A DNA stretch of 64,000 nucleotides. It comes from Planctomycetota bacterium (GTDB taxonomy: Bacteria > Planctomycetota > B15-G4 > SIAN01). This document shows, piece by piece, positions 19,170 to 28,569 of this stretch; the first letter of the stretch is position 1, and each line of letters opens with the position of its first letter. The notes under the pieces are model-generated. The model made no database searches, was not told the origin of the DNA, and saw only the letters and a program-made list of their open reading frames with translations. The translations under genes were made by a program, and so were the position numbers. The stretch is taken from NCBI GenBank assembly GCA_009691715.1, contig SIAN01000002.1, positions 1-64,000 on the forward strand, given 5' to 3'.

Positions 19170-19902
19170 CGTTGCTGCCCTCTACTCGGCTCGCTCGAGT
19201 CGGTCCACGCGCGCCACCGACGAGTTGCTCGAACCGCGTCCGACCCGGTTGCGAGCGGAACTCGTCCCACGCCACTGCGCCGACCGTCGCCGGAGCCAGC
19301 GTGACGACGCCGCCCGCGCCCCCCAACTCGACCGCCGTGCAATCGGCGAGCTCCCACCCCGACGGCACCACGACGAGCAGTCGGAGCGACTGGCCTGCGG
19401 ACAACTTCGGGACCCCATTCGCGCCGAGCGCCGAAGCCAGCAACTTCGCGTCTGCGGGGCCCGTGACTGTGGCGAGCACCTCGGACGGAGCGAGACTGAT
19501 GCATCTTCCCGGCCCGCGCTGCAGCGTGATCGGCGAGTCAGGCATCGCCAACACGAATGCTCCTGCGTCGCCGAAGCGGAACAACGACAGCGCAAGGCAA
19601 CGACGTGCGACAGCATCACCGGTCGCCTGCGTCACGCTCTCCTGCAGCCAGCGGTCTCGCGCGTCAGCAGCGTGATAGGGCGCAACGACCGCGATCGTGT
19701 CGGCGTCGCACCAGCCCCAGAACAGCGCCAAGTCGCCTTCGGTCCGCGACTCGACCTGTGCGCCGCGCAGCGTGTAGGGGTCGCGGGGTTCCGCACACCC
19801 TCCCGCAGCAGCCACCAGCGCCGCCGCCATCAGCAGCCGGAGGCTCAATCGTCCCAAGAGCCGGGATCGCTTGGACGCGGCCGAAAGGTCACGAGCCACC
19901 AC
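19138..19902 (-). CDS. Putative lipoprotein, unknown function
   Basis: N-terminal LLMAAALVAAAGGCAEP lipobox. Confidence 0.65.
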   Translation of the reverse strand: MVARDLSAASKRSRLLGRLSLRLLMAAALVAAAGGCAEPRDPYTLRGAQVESRTEGDLALFWGWCDADTIAVVAPYHAADARDRWLQESVTQATGDAVARRCLALSLFRFGDAGAFVLAMPDSPITLQRGPGRCISLAPSEVLATVTGPADAKLLASALGANGVPKLSAGQSLRLLVVVPSGWELADCTAVELGGAGGVVTLAPATVGAVAWDEFRSQPGRTRFEQLVGGARGPTRASRVEGSNDGQTDGFDGR

Positions 19903-20674
19903 CCGCAGCGGTCGGATCGGGCCATTTCTTCGACTTGTTGTCGTTGAACCACTTCTGCGCCGCCGGGGCGTCCTTGAAATCGGACCCGGTCAGCTTGAGC
20001 AACGCTTCCTTGAATGGTTTCTCGACCACGTTGAGGCGCTCTTGGGCGACACCCTTGTCCTTGTTTGAAGCCTGCGTGTTGGACGCCGCCGAAGCGTATT
20101 GCGAGTAGTTCTTGATCAACTCCTCGACGATCGGCTTGCGTGACTTTTCGGGCTGCTCGCCGTAGTTCGACAAAGCGGCGGCAGCGCCGGCGACGACGCG
20201 CGGTTCGTTGTGCACCAGATAGTCGACCAATGCCTTCACGTTCGCAGGGTTTTTGTGAAAGCCGAGTGAACGCAGCGCTGCCTCGAGGACACCCGCGCGC
20301 TTGTCGACGTTTGGCGCTTTCAGCGACTTGAGCGTCGCCTTTTGACCCGGCTCGCCGCAATTCGCGAAGGCGTTGACGACCGCCTCGAAGAGCTTGTCGT
20401 CACCCTCTTCGCGCCGGGCGTTGAGGCACTTTTCGAGCGCCGCGACCGCTTTCTTCTTGTCCTCGTCGACCATCCCGGCGAACGCCTGCGCGAGGCCGTC
20501 GATGACGACTGTCGCTTGGTCGTCGCTCTTCTTCTTGACCAGATCCTGCAGGCTCTCGATCCGATCGTCGACGGACACTTGTGCCGCTGCCATCGACGCC
20601 ATCGCTCCCGCCGCAAGCAGGGCGGCGCCGGTCGCCACCAGCGCACGCAGCGACCTCAACACGGTCCGCATCAT
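19889..20674 (-). CDS. Exported HEAT-like repeat protein
   Basis: Signal peptide (LVATGAALLAAGAMASMAAAQ) followed by helical repeats (GVLEAALRSLGFHKNPANVKALVDYL, RVVAGAAAALSNYG). Confidence 0.65.
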   Translation of the reverse strand: MMRTVLRSLRALVATGAALLAAGAMASMAAAQVSVDDRIESLQDLVKKKSDDQATVVIDGLAQAFAGMVDEDKKKAVAALEKCLNARREEGDDKLFEAVVNAFANCGEPGQKATLKSLKAPNVDKRAGVLEAALRSLGFHKNPANVKALVDYLVHNEPRVVAGAAAALSNYGEQPEKSRKPIVEELIKNYSQYASAASNTQASNKDKGVAQERLNVVEKPFKEALLKLTGSDFKDAPAAQKWFNDNKSKKWPDPTAAGGGS

Positions 20675-20750
20675 GGGCTCCATCCTCCGCACGCAGACGC
20701 CGCCAAACTTCACGGATCGAGGGGAATCGTCGCGTCGGCTCGGGATCGTA

Positions 20751-21506
20751 TCACCCCCCGGGAAACAGCCGGACGTGCAGCCGCTGGACGCGTGCGCGAC
20801 CGTTCGGTGAGCCGACCGGCCGACCGTCACACTCAGTGACCGGGACGATGCCGATTCCGCACCCCGTCAGCACCAAGGCATCGCAGGTGACGAGATCAGC
20901 GGCGGTCACGGTGCGCTCCGTCACCGTCAGTTTGAACGCCGCGGCACGCTCGCAGAGTTCGGCCCGTACGACGCCCGGCACGAGACCGTACGCCACCGGC
21001 GGCGTGATCAACTCGCTGCCGACGAGCACGAACAAGTTGCTGTGCGTCCCTTCGAGCAGGGAGTGCGCGTCATCCCAAAGCAGAGTCTCGTTGGCACCCG
21101 TGACCGTGAGTTCCTCGATTCCGCGGCGATCGGCCTGCTTGTGGCATCGCCGCGCCTTCGGCTCAGGTCGCGGCTTCGGCGCGAGCGCGACGCACCAGCG
21201 CGCGGGTGGTGGCGGCAGCGGTCGACGGGTGACGCTGACCTCTGCCGACTTGCCGCGGACGGCGACCAGGCAGGCGACACGAACCAAGCCTCGACCGCGC
21301 TTCGTCGCAGCAATCGCCGACCCGGCGACCGCAGCCAAGTCGATCGCCGCGCCAGTGAACCAGCGCGACCAAGAGGTCGCCAGTCGCTCCTGGTGGCGGG
21401 CCAGAAACGGCGCCGCGCCATCGACGCAGCGCACCGTCTCGAGCAGGCCGCGCGCTTGGGATCGAACGAGGACGCCCTCCCGAAACTTGCGCGCACCAGC
21501 GGTCAC
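20751..21506 (-). CDS. Class IV aminotransferase (aminodeoxychorismate lyase/BCAT-like)
   Basis: [69 protein letters not shown]; start GTG 21506 tentative. Confidence 0.82.
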   Translation of the reverse strand: MTAGARKFREGVLVRSQARGLLETVRCVDGAAPFLARHQERLATSWSRWFTGAAIDLAAVAGSAIAATKRGRGLVRVACLVAVRGKSAEVSVTRRPLPPPPARWCVALAPKPRPEPKARRCHKQADRRGIEELTVTGANETLLWDDAHSLLEGTHSNLFVLVGSELITPPVAYGLVPGVVRAELCERAAAFKLTVTERTVTAADLVTCDALVLTGCGIGIVPVTECDGRPVGSPNGRARVQRLHVRLFPGG

Positions 21507-21548
21507 CGGTTTGACACGCGCGAGGGCGATCCTACCGTCCGCACTGAC

Positions 21549-22457
21549 GTGTTCGGCCACCTCGACGCATTCATCGAAGAACTGAAGCTGCGCGCTCGCT
21601 CCCCCCACACGCTGCGGGCGTACGAGCACGATCTGGTGGATTTTCTCGAGCTGATGCGCCACCGCGGGGTCGTCGAGCCGCGTCAACTGACGCTGCTCCA
21701 CATCCGTCACTTCGTGCAGCACCGGCGCGAGGGTGCCGGTCACGACAGCGAACGCAGCTTGGCGCGCCGCCTCGCGGCCGTGCGCGGCTTCCTGCGCTTC
21801 CTCGAGAACAACGGAGCACTTGAAGGCAATCCGGCTGCGGGACTGCGTCTTCCGCGCCGGCGGAGGACGTTGCCGAAGGTCCTCTCGGGCGCTGATCTCG
21901 GCCAATTGCTTGGCGCGCCGGCAGGCGACGAGTTCCTCGCCGTGCGAGACCGAGCGATTCTCGAAGTCCTCTATTCCGCCGGCCTGCGCGTCTCCGAGCT
22001 CACCGGACTCCGGCTCACTTCGCTGCAGACGGACGGCACGCTCTTGGTGCTAGGGAAGCGGCGCAAGGAGCGAATCGGCCTGCTCGGAGGTCCCGCGCGG
22101 CTCGCGCTCGATCGCTACCTCGCGTTGCGCGGGGCAAGTCTGGCCAAAGCGAGACCCGGCAGCGACTTCATCTTCCTCAATCGACGCGGAGGCCCGCTCA
22201 CGACCCGGAGCGTCCATCGCTTGGTTGTGCGCCACCTCGCCGCCGCTGGAGTGACCGCGACTGCCAGTCCGCACACGCTTCGCCACTCCTTCGCCACCCA
22301 CCTGCTCGAACGCGGCGCCGACCTGCGAACCGTGCAGGAGTTGCTTGGCCACGAGCAGGTCACGACCACCCAGATCTACACCCACCTTTCCGCCCGTCGC
22401 CTGCGCGAGGTGTACGACGGAGCGCACCCGCGGGCTGGGAAAGGCAAGCAACCCTGA
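21549..22457 (+). CDS. xerC: Tyrosine recombinase XerC/XerD
   Basis: [56 protein letters not shown]. Confidence 0.93.
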   Translation: MFGHLDAFIEELKLRARSPHTLRAYEHDLVDFLELMRHRGVVEPRQLTLLHIRHFVQHRREGAGHDSERSLARRLAAVRGFLRFLENNGALEGNPAAGLRLPRRRRTLPKVLSGADLGQLLGAPAGDEFLAVRDRAILEVLYSAGLRVSELTGLRLTSLQTDGTLLVLGKRRKERIGLLGGPARLALDRYLALRGASLAKARPGSDFIFLNRRGGPLTTRSVHRLVVRHLAAAGVTATASPHTLRHSFATHLLERGADLRTVQELLGHEQVTTTQIYTHLSARRLREVYDGAHPRAGKGKQP

Positions 22458-22550
22458 GCGGTTTTCCTTCGTCGCGCCAACTTCCGGCGGCGTCGAAGGG
22501 GGCGCAACGGAGACCACTGCGCGAGGTCGGGGCGGGCGGAGAGCCGTGGT

Positions 22551-23168
22551 TTGGAGCACGACGCGGCCGATCGTGAGGACGTCGAGGAGGCGCGCGCGGG
22601 CGACCGCGCGGCGTTCAAGCGTCTCGTTCAGCGGCACGATCGGGCGTTGCTTGAGCTGACGACGCGACTCCGAGGCGATCGGCGTGACGGAGAGGACGCG
22701 CGACAGATCGCGTGGCTCAAGGTCTGGCGGGGGCTACCCGATTTCGACAGCCGCGCGAGCTTCCGCACTTGGAGCTGGAGGATCGCCGTGAACGCGTGCC
22801 GCGACCTGCAGCGCGGATCGTTGCGCCGAGGAGGCGACGGGTCCGGACCGCGACTCGAACCAGTCGCGGGAACGACTGTGGAGCGGCAGCTTGTCGGGTT
22901 TGACAACGCGCCCGATCGTGCGCTGCTCGAGCGGGAGCGCGCCGCGCTGGTGCGCGTGGCGCTCGCGCAGCGGCCTGACGACGAACGGGAGGGCCTCGTC
23001 CTTCGCCACTACCACGACCTCGAGCAAAACGAGATCGCGGCGATCGTGCAACGGCCGCGAACGACGGTGCAGAGCTGCCTGGCGCGCGCGTTGATGCGCC
23101 TGCATCTCAAGTTGCGTGCGAGTTTCGCGCCAGAACTGCCGGCGCTGCGGGCTGACCAGGAAGGGTGA
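22551..23168 (+). CDS. ECF-type RNA polymerase sigma factor
   Basis: sigma2 AFKRLVQRHDRALLELTTRLRGDRRDGEDARQIAWLKVWRGL; sigma4 LVLRHYHDLEQNEIAAIVQRPRTTVQSCLARALMRL. Confidence 0.9.
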   Translation: MEHDAADREDVEEARAGDRAAFKRLVQRHDRALLELTTRLRGDRRDGEDARQIAWLKVWRGLPDFDSRASFRTWSWRIAVNACRDLQRGSLRRGGDGSGPRLEPVAGTTVERQLVGFDNAPDRALLERERAALVRVALAQRPDDEREGLVLRHYHDLEQNEIAAIVQRPRTTVQSCLARALMRLHLKLRASFAPELPALRADQEG

Positions 23169-23172
23169 TCCG

Positions 23173-23826
23173 ATGAACGGTGAGGGTGATCCGATGGATT
23201 GCGACGATGTGCTCCCGCTCCTTCCGCTCGCGGCACTCGCGGCACTCGATCCGGACGCTGCTGCGGCAGTCGCGAGCCACGCGCTGCGTTGCGCCCGCTG
23301 CGCGATGCAACTCGCCGAGCTTGCACGCACGCGCGCCGCGCTCGGAGCGGACACGGTGGCAGCTGCGGCGCCCACCGACGTCGATGAACTCGTCGAAGAT
23401 GTCATCGGCGCCACCCCGAGACGGGAGCAGGGCGGTTCGCGTTTCCCCCGCCGCGCCGCCGCGGCGGCCGTCCTGCTCTTCGCGGCGCTCGTGGCCGGCT
23501 TCTCCGGCGGCCGATTCGCGACGGTGACCGTATCGGAATCGCATGCAGCGCTCTCGCTCGATCCCGATGCAGTCGAACATCTTGCCCGCGCCGTGCTGCG
23601 GCTCGACGATCGCCTGACCGAATTCGAGCGTCGGCACGAGCGCGACTTGATGACGCTCGCCCGCACGATTGACCAGACGCAGGAGGAGCGCGACCGCGGG
23701 TTCACGGAGCAACTGACGACGCTCGCGGCTCTCACCGGTCGTGAGATCAAGAACGCGCGTGAGGCTGTTCACGTGATCTCGCGGCAGCTTCCGATTGCAG
23801 CGGTGGCCGCCGATCGAAACAAGTGA
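23173..23826 (+). CDS. Anti-sigma factor-like membrane protein
   Basis: Follows the sigma gene; HALRCARCAM zinc-finger-like motif; one TM (AAAAVLLFAALVAGFSGG); coiled C-terminus. Confidence 0.78.
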   Translation: MNGEGDPMDCDDVLPLLPLAALAALDPDAAAAVASHALRCARCAMQLAELARTRAALGADTVAAAAPTDVDELVEDVIGATPRREQGGSRFPRRAAAAAVLLFAALVAGFSGGRFATVTVSESHAALSLDPDAVEHLARAVLRLDDRLTEFERRHERDLMTLARTIDQTQEERDRGFTEQLTTLAALTGREIKNAREAVHVISRQLPIAAVAADRNK

Positions 23827-23861
23827 CCGAGCAGGCATCCCCCCAGCTCGCGCCTTCCCCC

Positions 23862-23891
23862 TTTCGTTCCGTTCCATTCCGTTTCATTCCA
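23862..23891. repeat. Pentanucleotide array, six TTYCR units
   Basis: tttcg-ttccg-ttcca-ttccg-tttca-ttcca. Confidence 0.85.
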
Positions 23892-23924
23892 ACGCCGCCC
23901 GCCCCGGTGACGATTCGAGCAGGA

Positions 23925-24003
23925 GACCGCCATGTGGTGCGCGACCGCCATGTGGTGCGCGACCGCCATGTGGTGCGCGACCGCCATGTGGTGCGCGACC
24001 GCC
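23925..24003. repeat. 18-bp tandem repeat (ATGTGGTGCGCGACCGCC)x4 plus a partial copy
   Basis: Perfect copies starting at 23932, 23950, 23968 and 23986, each beginning with an in-frame ATG. Confidence 0.97.
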
Positions 24004-24990
24004 GTGATGGCTTGCTGTTTGTTCCAATCCGAGGCAGAGAAAACGCCCGCTGCCACGACACCGTGGCAACGAGTCGAGACGCTGCGCAGGCTCCTCGATC
24101 GGAAAATGCGTAACCAAGCGCCCGCGATCGCGCCGTCACCGACGCAGGACTGGCGTCGATCCCACCTCTTCGGCCCGGGGGAGTCGATCGTCTCTGCCGA
24201 TCCGGCGGCAAGCCGCCCGCCGTCCGCCGATGCCGATGTCTCGTAGCCAAGCGATCCCTACGAGTCCGGACTCGATGGCGATTACCGTCGCGCCTCGACG
24301 TATGGCACCGTGACCAACGCCTTCTTGAATGCGCAGAACCACCTCTCCAGCAGCAGTCACGCCGAGTTTGTGCCCGGGATCGGCGCAGTTTTGAGCGCAA
24401 CCGTCGCGGTGCGCTGCGATTTCGTCGCCGCCGAACCCTCGAATCCTGCCGCCGCCAAGCCAACGCCGGCGCTCGACGCATTCGCTGAAGCGGAATGGAA
24501 CGCAGCCGCGACGGGCGACCCGACGGAATCCGAGTGGGTGCGCGCCGCTCGCAGTTGGGACGCAGAGTCTCCGGTGCGCCAGTTCGCGTTCGATCCTGCA
24601 GCGCTCGGATCGCTGAAGCAGGCCGCACTCGACACTGCCTGGCGCTTCGGAGCCAAGCTCGAGTTCGCGCGTGGCGAAAAGCTCGCCATCGTGGTGGTCG
24701 CGACGCCGTCGGTGTCGCAGCAACAAGTGCTGTCGGGCTACGTCACGCAGTCGAACGGAAACCCTGTCCCCGGAGCCGTCGTCGGCCTCGCCGGTGCTTC
24801 GGAACCACCAGTCGCAACGCTCTTCGGTCGGCTTGGTCGGACGTCGCGCCAAGCTCAACTCCCAGATTCGAAGCGCCTCGTGATCCTCATTAGCAGCGAG
24901 GATCTGAAGGCCTTCCGGTCCGGGGATGTCGAGCCGCAGGAGATGGAGTCGGCCTGCAGCGGCGACTTCGGAACCGTCCGCGACCGCTGA
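23932..24990 (+). pseudogene. Third gene of the sigma/anti-sigma cassette, interrupted by in-frame TAG at 24244-24246
   Basis: SD AGGAG 23921-23925; (MWCATA)4-VMACCLFQS hydrophobic N-terminus; the 24310-24990 ORF lies in the same frame, and the intervening codons read PSDPYESGLDGDYRRASTYGT with no other stop. Confidence 0.6.
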
Positions 24991-24992
24991 GT

Positions 24993-25958
24993 TCAGGCGA
25001 GCAGCGCCACCAGCCGATCGCAGTCGACGTTGCCGCCGGAGAGCACGGCCACCGTGACTCCTCCGGCGGCAGCGTCGTCGAGCGCGAGCCAAGCGGCGAC
25101 GGTCGCCGCACCCGAAGGCTCGACCACCAGCTTGCAGCGCTCGATGAGGAGCCGCATCGCGGCACGGATCTGCGCGTCGCTCACGGTGATCACGCGCGCC
25201 ACGAGTCGCGACGCAACGGCGTAGTTGAGCACGCCAACCTGGACCGGCTTCAAGCCGTCGGCGATGGTCGAGCCGACGTCGATCTCGACCGGTGCGCCCG
25301 CGCGCAGCGCCGCCGACATCGAGGCGGCGGCATCGGGCTCGACGCCGATCACTTCGACGTCGGCACGCCGACTGCGAACCGCCAGCGCGATGCCTGCCAG
25401 CAATCCTCCGCCGCCCACCGGCACCAGCACCCGCCTGACGTCGGGCGCCTGCTCGAGCAGTTCGAGCCCGCACGTCCCCTGACCGGCGACGATCCACGGG
25501 TCGTCGAACGGGGGCACGATCGCGCAGTCGCGTCTTGCCGCGTCCGCCTCACAGGCCTGCTTGCGATCGCGCGACGTGCGACCGGCGACGATGACTCGCC
25601 CGCCGTAGCCCTCGATCGCGGCACGCTTGCCGACCGGGATGTCCTCGGGGACAAAGATCGTCGCCGCCACGCCAAGTTCGCGCGCAGCCCACGCCAGCGC
25701 CGCACCGTGATTCCCGGACGAATAGGTCGAGACGCCACGAGCGCGCCGCCCCAAACTCAACTGCAGCAGGTGGTTCAGCGCGCCACGCGCCTTGAAGGCG
25801 CCGACCTTCTGCAGGTTCTCGCACTTGAGACGCAATTCGCACCCGGCACGGGACAGGCTATGCGCGGTCACGAGCGGAGTTTCGTGGATCCGATCGCCCA
25901 GCCGCGCGCGCGCCGCCTCGATATCCGCGAGCGTGAGGTCGAGCGCCGCACCGCTCAC
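24993..25958 (-). CDS. PLP fold-type II threonine/serine dehydratase or racemase
   Basis: RLKCENLQKVGAFKARGALNHLL; SSGNHGAALAWAARELG; VPVGGGGLLAGIALA. Confidence 0.93.
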   Translation of the reverse strand: MSGAALDLTLADIEAARARLGDRIHETPLVTAHSLSRAGCELRLKCENLQKVGAFKARGALNHLLQLSLGRRARGVSTYSSGNHGAALAWAARELGVAATIFVPEDIPVGKRAAIEGYGGRVIVAGRTSRDRKQACEADAARRDCAIVPPFDDPWIVAGQGTCGLELLEQAPDVRRVLVPVGGGGLLAGIALAVRSRRADVEVIGVEPDAAASMSAALRAGAPVEIDVGSTIADGLKPVQVGVLNYAVASRLVARVITVSDAQIRAAMRLLIERCKLVVEPSGAATVAAWLALDDAAAGGVTVAVLSGGNVDCDRLVALLA

Positions 25959-26182
25959 TCTTCACCGCTCTTCTTGGACAAGCCGTGTCCCAACATGAAG
26001 ATGCCGGCGCCGGCCGCGAGACAGGCGAGTTCGGTGAACATGGCAATCTTTGGATTGCCGCCGTTCAGCGTCGACATGCCGAAGAACAAGCCGACCAGCG
26101 GCAAGGTGAGGCCGAACAACATGAGCACTTTGGGGAGCGGCATGGCAGGCTCGAGGAGCGGGACGGCGGGAGGTCGCGTCAC
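25955..26182 (-). CDS. Small two-TM membrane protein
   Basis: 75-aa ORF with two hydrophobic segments; 4-nt overlap with the downstream CDS. Confidence 0.5.
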   Translation of the reverse strand: MTRPPAVPLLEPAMPLPKVLMLFGLTLPLVGLFFGMSTLNGGNPKIAMFTELACLAAGAGIFMLGHGLSKKSGEE

Positions 26183-26279
26183 GGCGGGTCACACAAGAGC
26201 GACGGAGCATATCGGGGCGCCGCGGCACCCGGCCGGTCGCTCGAACGCACAGCGCGCGCATCGGCTGCAAGTTCGTCTG

Positions 26280-26723
26280 GTGGCGTCGCTCTTCGCGCTC
26301 GCGCTCGCCGCCTGCCAGATGCCATCGCCCGAACCGCTTCCGGTGGATGCGAACGATGTCGCTGCCATCGAATCCTTGCTGGCGGCGCAGACCGCGGCCT
26401 GGAATCGCGGCGACCTCCACGCATTCGTCGCCAGCTACGCGCAGAGCCCGCGAATGACATTCGTTGGCGCCAAGGGCGTGATCGTCCGTGGTCGCGCAGC
26501 ACTCGAAGAGCGCTATCGAAAGAGCTATCCAACCGGACAGACCGGTGCGCTCACCTTCGACGACCTCGACATGCGACGACTCGGATCGGACGCGTACCTG
26601 GTGCTCGGTCGCTGGTCACTCGCCCGGCCGCCCGACGATCCTCATGGCCGATTCACCTTGGTGCTCGAACGCGGACCGAACGGGCTGGAGATCATCCACG
26701 ACCACTCATCCGACTCGAACTAG
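26280..26723 (+). CDS. NTF2/SnoaL-like exported protein
   Basis: Lipobox ALALAACQ; AIESLLAAQTAAWNRGDLHAFVASYAQSPRMTFVG...LVLGRWSL...GLEIIHDHSS. Confidence 0.82.
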   Translation: MASLFALALAACQMPSPEPLPVDANDVAAIESLLAAQTAAWNRGDLHAFVASYAQSPRMTFVGAKGVIVRGRAALEERYRKSYPTGQTGALTFDDLDMRRLGSDAYLVLGRWSLARPPDDPHGRFTLVLERGPNGLEIIHDHSSDSN

Positions 26724-26736
26724 ACGATCGCGTTGG

Positions 26737-27882
26737 TTGGCGCGCACGCTGCGGCGAGACGCCGCCTGCGCCGCCGCGTCGCTGCTCCTCGGGGTCGCCG
26801 GCTGCGGACCGAGCTCGCCGGCCACTGCCGCAGCGTCGGGCAACACGTTGCTGATCACCCTCTGCGGCGTGCGCGCCGACTTGCTCGAGCAGGTGGCCGC
26901 TGAAGGCGACGCGCCGGCGCTCGCGAAGCTTCGGGCATCCGCTCCATCGTCCGTCACATTCGCTTCGGCCGGCCACGATTGCGCGACGCTGCATTACGCC
27001 ATCTTGCTCGCCGCGGTCCACCGCGCCCCGCCGATGTCGAGCGCCGTGTTCCATTCGCGTTCGGACTTGTTCGGGATCGGCGTGGCCGCCGGCTGCGCAA
27101 CTGAGAGCGGGCCGCTGCTTGAGCGGTTCGGCTACGACATCGATGGGCCCGACGCGGTCCCGACGACGCTGCAGCGCGACGCGAACGCGACAGCGGATGC
27201 CGCGATCGCCTGGCTCGCGCACGCGACGACGCCGTTCTTCCTGCTCGTCCAGCTCGACCCCAAATCGACCGGATCCGCCGTGCACACCGCGACCGACGCC
27301 GAGCGGGGAACCGAGGCTCGCGCCGCGCTGCGCGCGCTCGATGTCGCGGTCGGGAAGCTGATCGCGGAACTGTCGCGAGCGGGGCGTCATCGCCGGACCG
27401 AGGTGATCGTCGCGATCGACAACGACGCCGCCAACGCCGCCCGCCCAGGATCACCGGAATCCGGCCGCGCGAGACCCCTACCTCAGTTGTGGACCGAGCC
27501 ACCCGAGCCACTGGTAATCTGCGGCATCCCCTCGTTTGAGTTCGCGAACCTCGAGAACGAACGCAGCCCTGCGCCACGCCTCGATCCGCGCGCGGCGACG
27601 CTCGCCGCGCGCGGCGAAGACGGGTCGAAGCTCGATACGGTGCAGCGTCTTGCCAAGGCCGACGAGGCGTGCCGGGTCGCGCCCTGGTACTTCCCGGCGT
27701 TCCGCGCCGCTGCGGCGTTGCGCCAGCAACGAGGAGATGTCGCAGGCGCGCTCGCAGTGCTCGACCGTTACGCGCAGACCGCGCCTCTCTCGCCGGAGGC
27801 TCGCGCGGCGTTCAACAAGCTCCACGCATCGACGCGCGCGCGGCTTGTGTCCGAACTGCCGCGCGAGGCGCGCGCACACTGA
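26737..27882 (+). CDS. Alkaline-phosphatase/sulfatase-fold pseudoenzyme-like lipoprotein
   Basis: Lipobox LLLGVAGCG; layout matches the sulfatase-like proteins of this window (LITLCGVRADLLEQ; TTPFFLLVQLDPKSTGS; VIVAIDNDAAN; C-terminal helical repeat) but catalytic residues are missing. Confidence 0.55.
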   Translation: MARTLRRDAACAAASLLLGVAGCGPSSPATAAASGNTLLITLCGVRADLLEQVAAEGDAPALAKLRASAPSSVTFASAGHDCATLHYAILLAAVHRAPPMSSAVFHSRSDLFGIGVAAGCATESGPLLERFGYDIDGPDAVPTTLQRDANATADAAIAWLAHATTPFFLLVQLDPKSTGSAVHTATDAERGTEARAALRALDVAVGKLIAELSRAGRHRRTEVIVAIDNDAANAARPGSPESGRARPLPQLWTEPPEPLVICGIPSFEFANLENERSPAPRLDPRAATLAARGEDGSKLDTVQRLAKADEACRVAPWYFPAFRAAAALRQQRGDVAGALAVLDRYAQTAPLSPEARAAFNKLHASTRARLVSELPREARAH

Positions 27883-27883
27883 C

Positions 27884-28081
27884 TCAGCGGCCTCGCGGTG
27901 CCGCGCCGTCGGGTACCGACTGCAACAGTTGGCCGATGAGGTCGAAGACCGCGGCCTGCAGGTCGGGACGCGTGTCCTGGAAACTCGCCCGCTCGATCAG
28001 CGCTCGGAAGATGGGCAGTTCGCGGCGGGTGAACTGAAGTGTCATCGCCGGCTCGCCCGTCGCCGCGCATTCGATCTTCAT
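27884..28081 (-). CDS. Small conserved-looking protein, 65 aa
   Basis: MKIECAATGEPAMTLQFTRRELPIFRALIERASFQDTRPDLQAAVFDLIGQLLQSV. Confidence 0.5.
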   Translation of the reverse strand: MKIECAATGEPAMTLQFTRRELPIFRALIERASFQDTRPDLQAAVFDLIGQLLQSVPDGAAPRGR

Positions 28082-28193
28082 CGGGTCGCTCCTCAGCAGG
28101 GGGTGCCGTACGCTACCGGGTGCTTGGCTCGGTGATGAACCGTGCGCGAGTCGACGACGTAGGACGCGCCGTTCCAACCGAGGAGGCTGCACG

Positions 28194-28511
28194 TTGTTTT
28201 GCCACCACTGCGGATCGCAGATCGAGGATCAGGCGTACGTCTGCATCCATTGCGGCGTCCGCGTCGCAACCTCGCAGGATCCGGTCGAGCGGGCGCTCTT
28301 CCCGGCGGAAGGCCACAGCTGGCTGATCACGCTGCTGCTGGCCGTGACGGTCGGGCCACTTGGAATCCACCGCTTCTACGTTGGCAAGATCGGGACCGGG
28401 CTCCTGCTGCTCTTCACCGGCGGCGGCTTCTGCGTGATCTGGATCATCGATGTGATCCGGATCGTGCTCGGGGGGTTCCGCGACAAGGAAGACCGGCCGC
28501 TCGTGCGCTGA
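28194..28511 (+). CDS. Zinc-ribbon plus TM2 domain protein
   Basis: CHHCGSQIEDQAYVCIHCG; LLLAVTVGPLGIHRFYVGKIGTGLLLLFTGGGFCVIWIIDVIRI. Confidence 0.85.
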   Translation: MFCHHCGSQIEDQAYVCIHCGVRVATSQDPVERALFPAEGHSWLITLLLAVTVGPLGIHRFYVGKIGTGLLLLFTGGGFCVIWIIDVIRIVLGGFRDKEDRPLVR

Positions 28512-28569
28512 GATCGCAGATTCCGCGCTGCGACGTCGCAACCCGCCACTCGCGACTATCCTTCGCGCC

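Noticed and set aside
21549-22457. XerC as an integrase marking a mobile element
   Set aside because: No att-like repeats, cargo or phage genes seen nearby; motifs and size fit the housekeeping chromosome-dimer recombinase.
23925-24003. Tandem array considered as CRISPR
   Set aside because: Units are contiguous 18-mers with no spacers and are in frame with an ORF.
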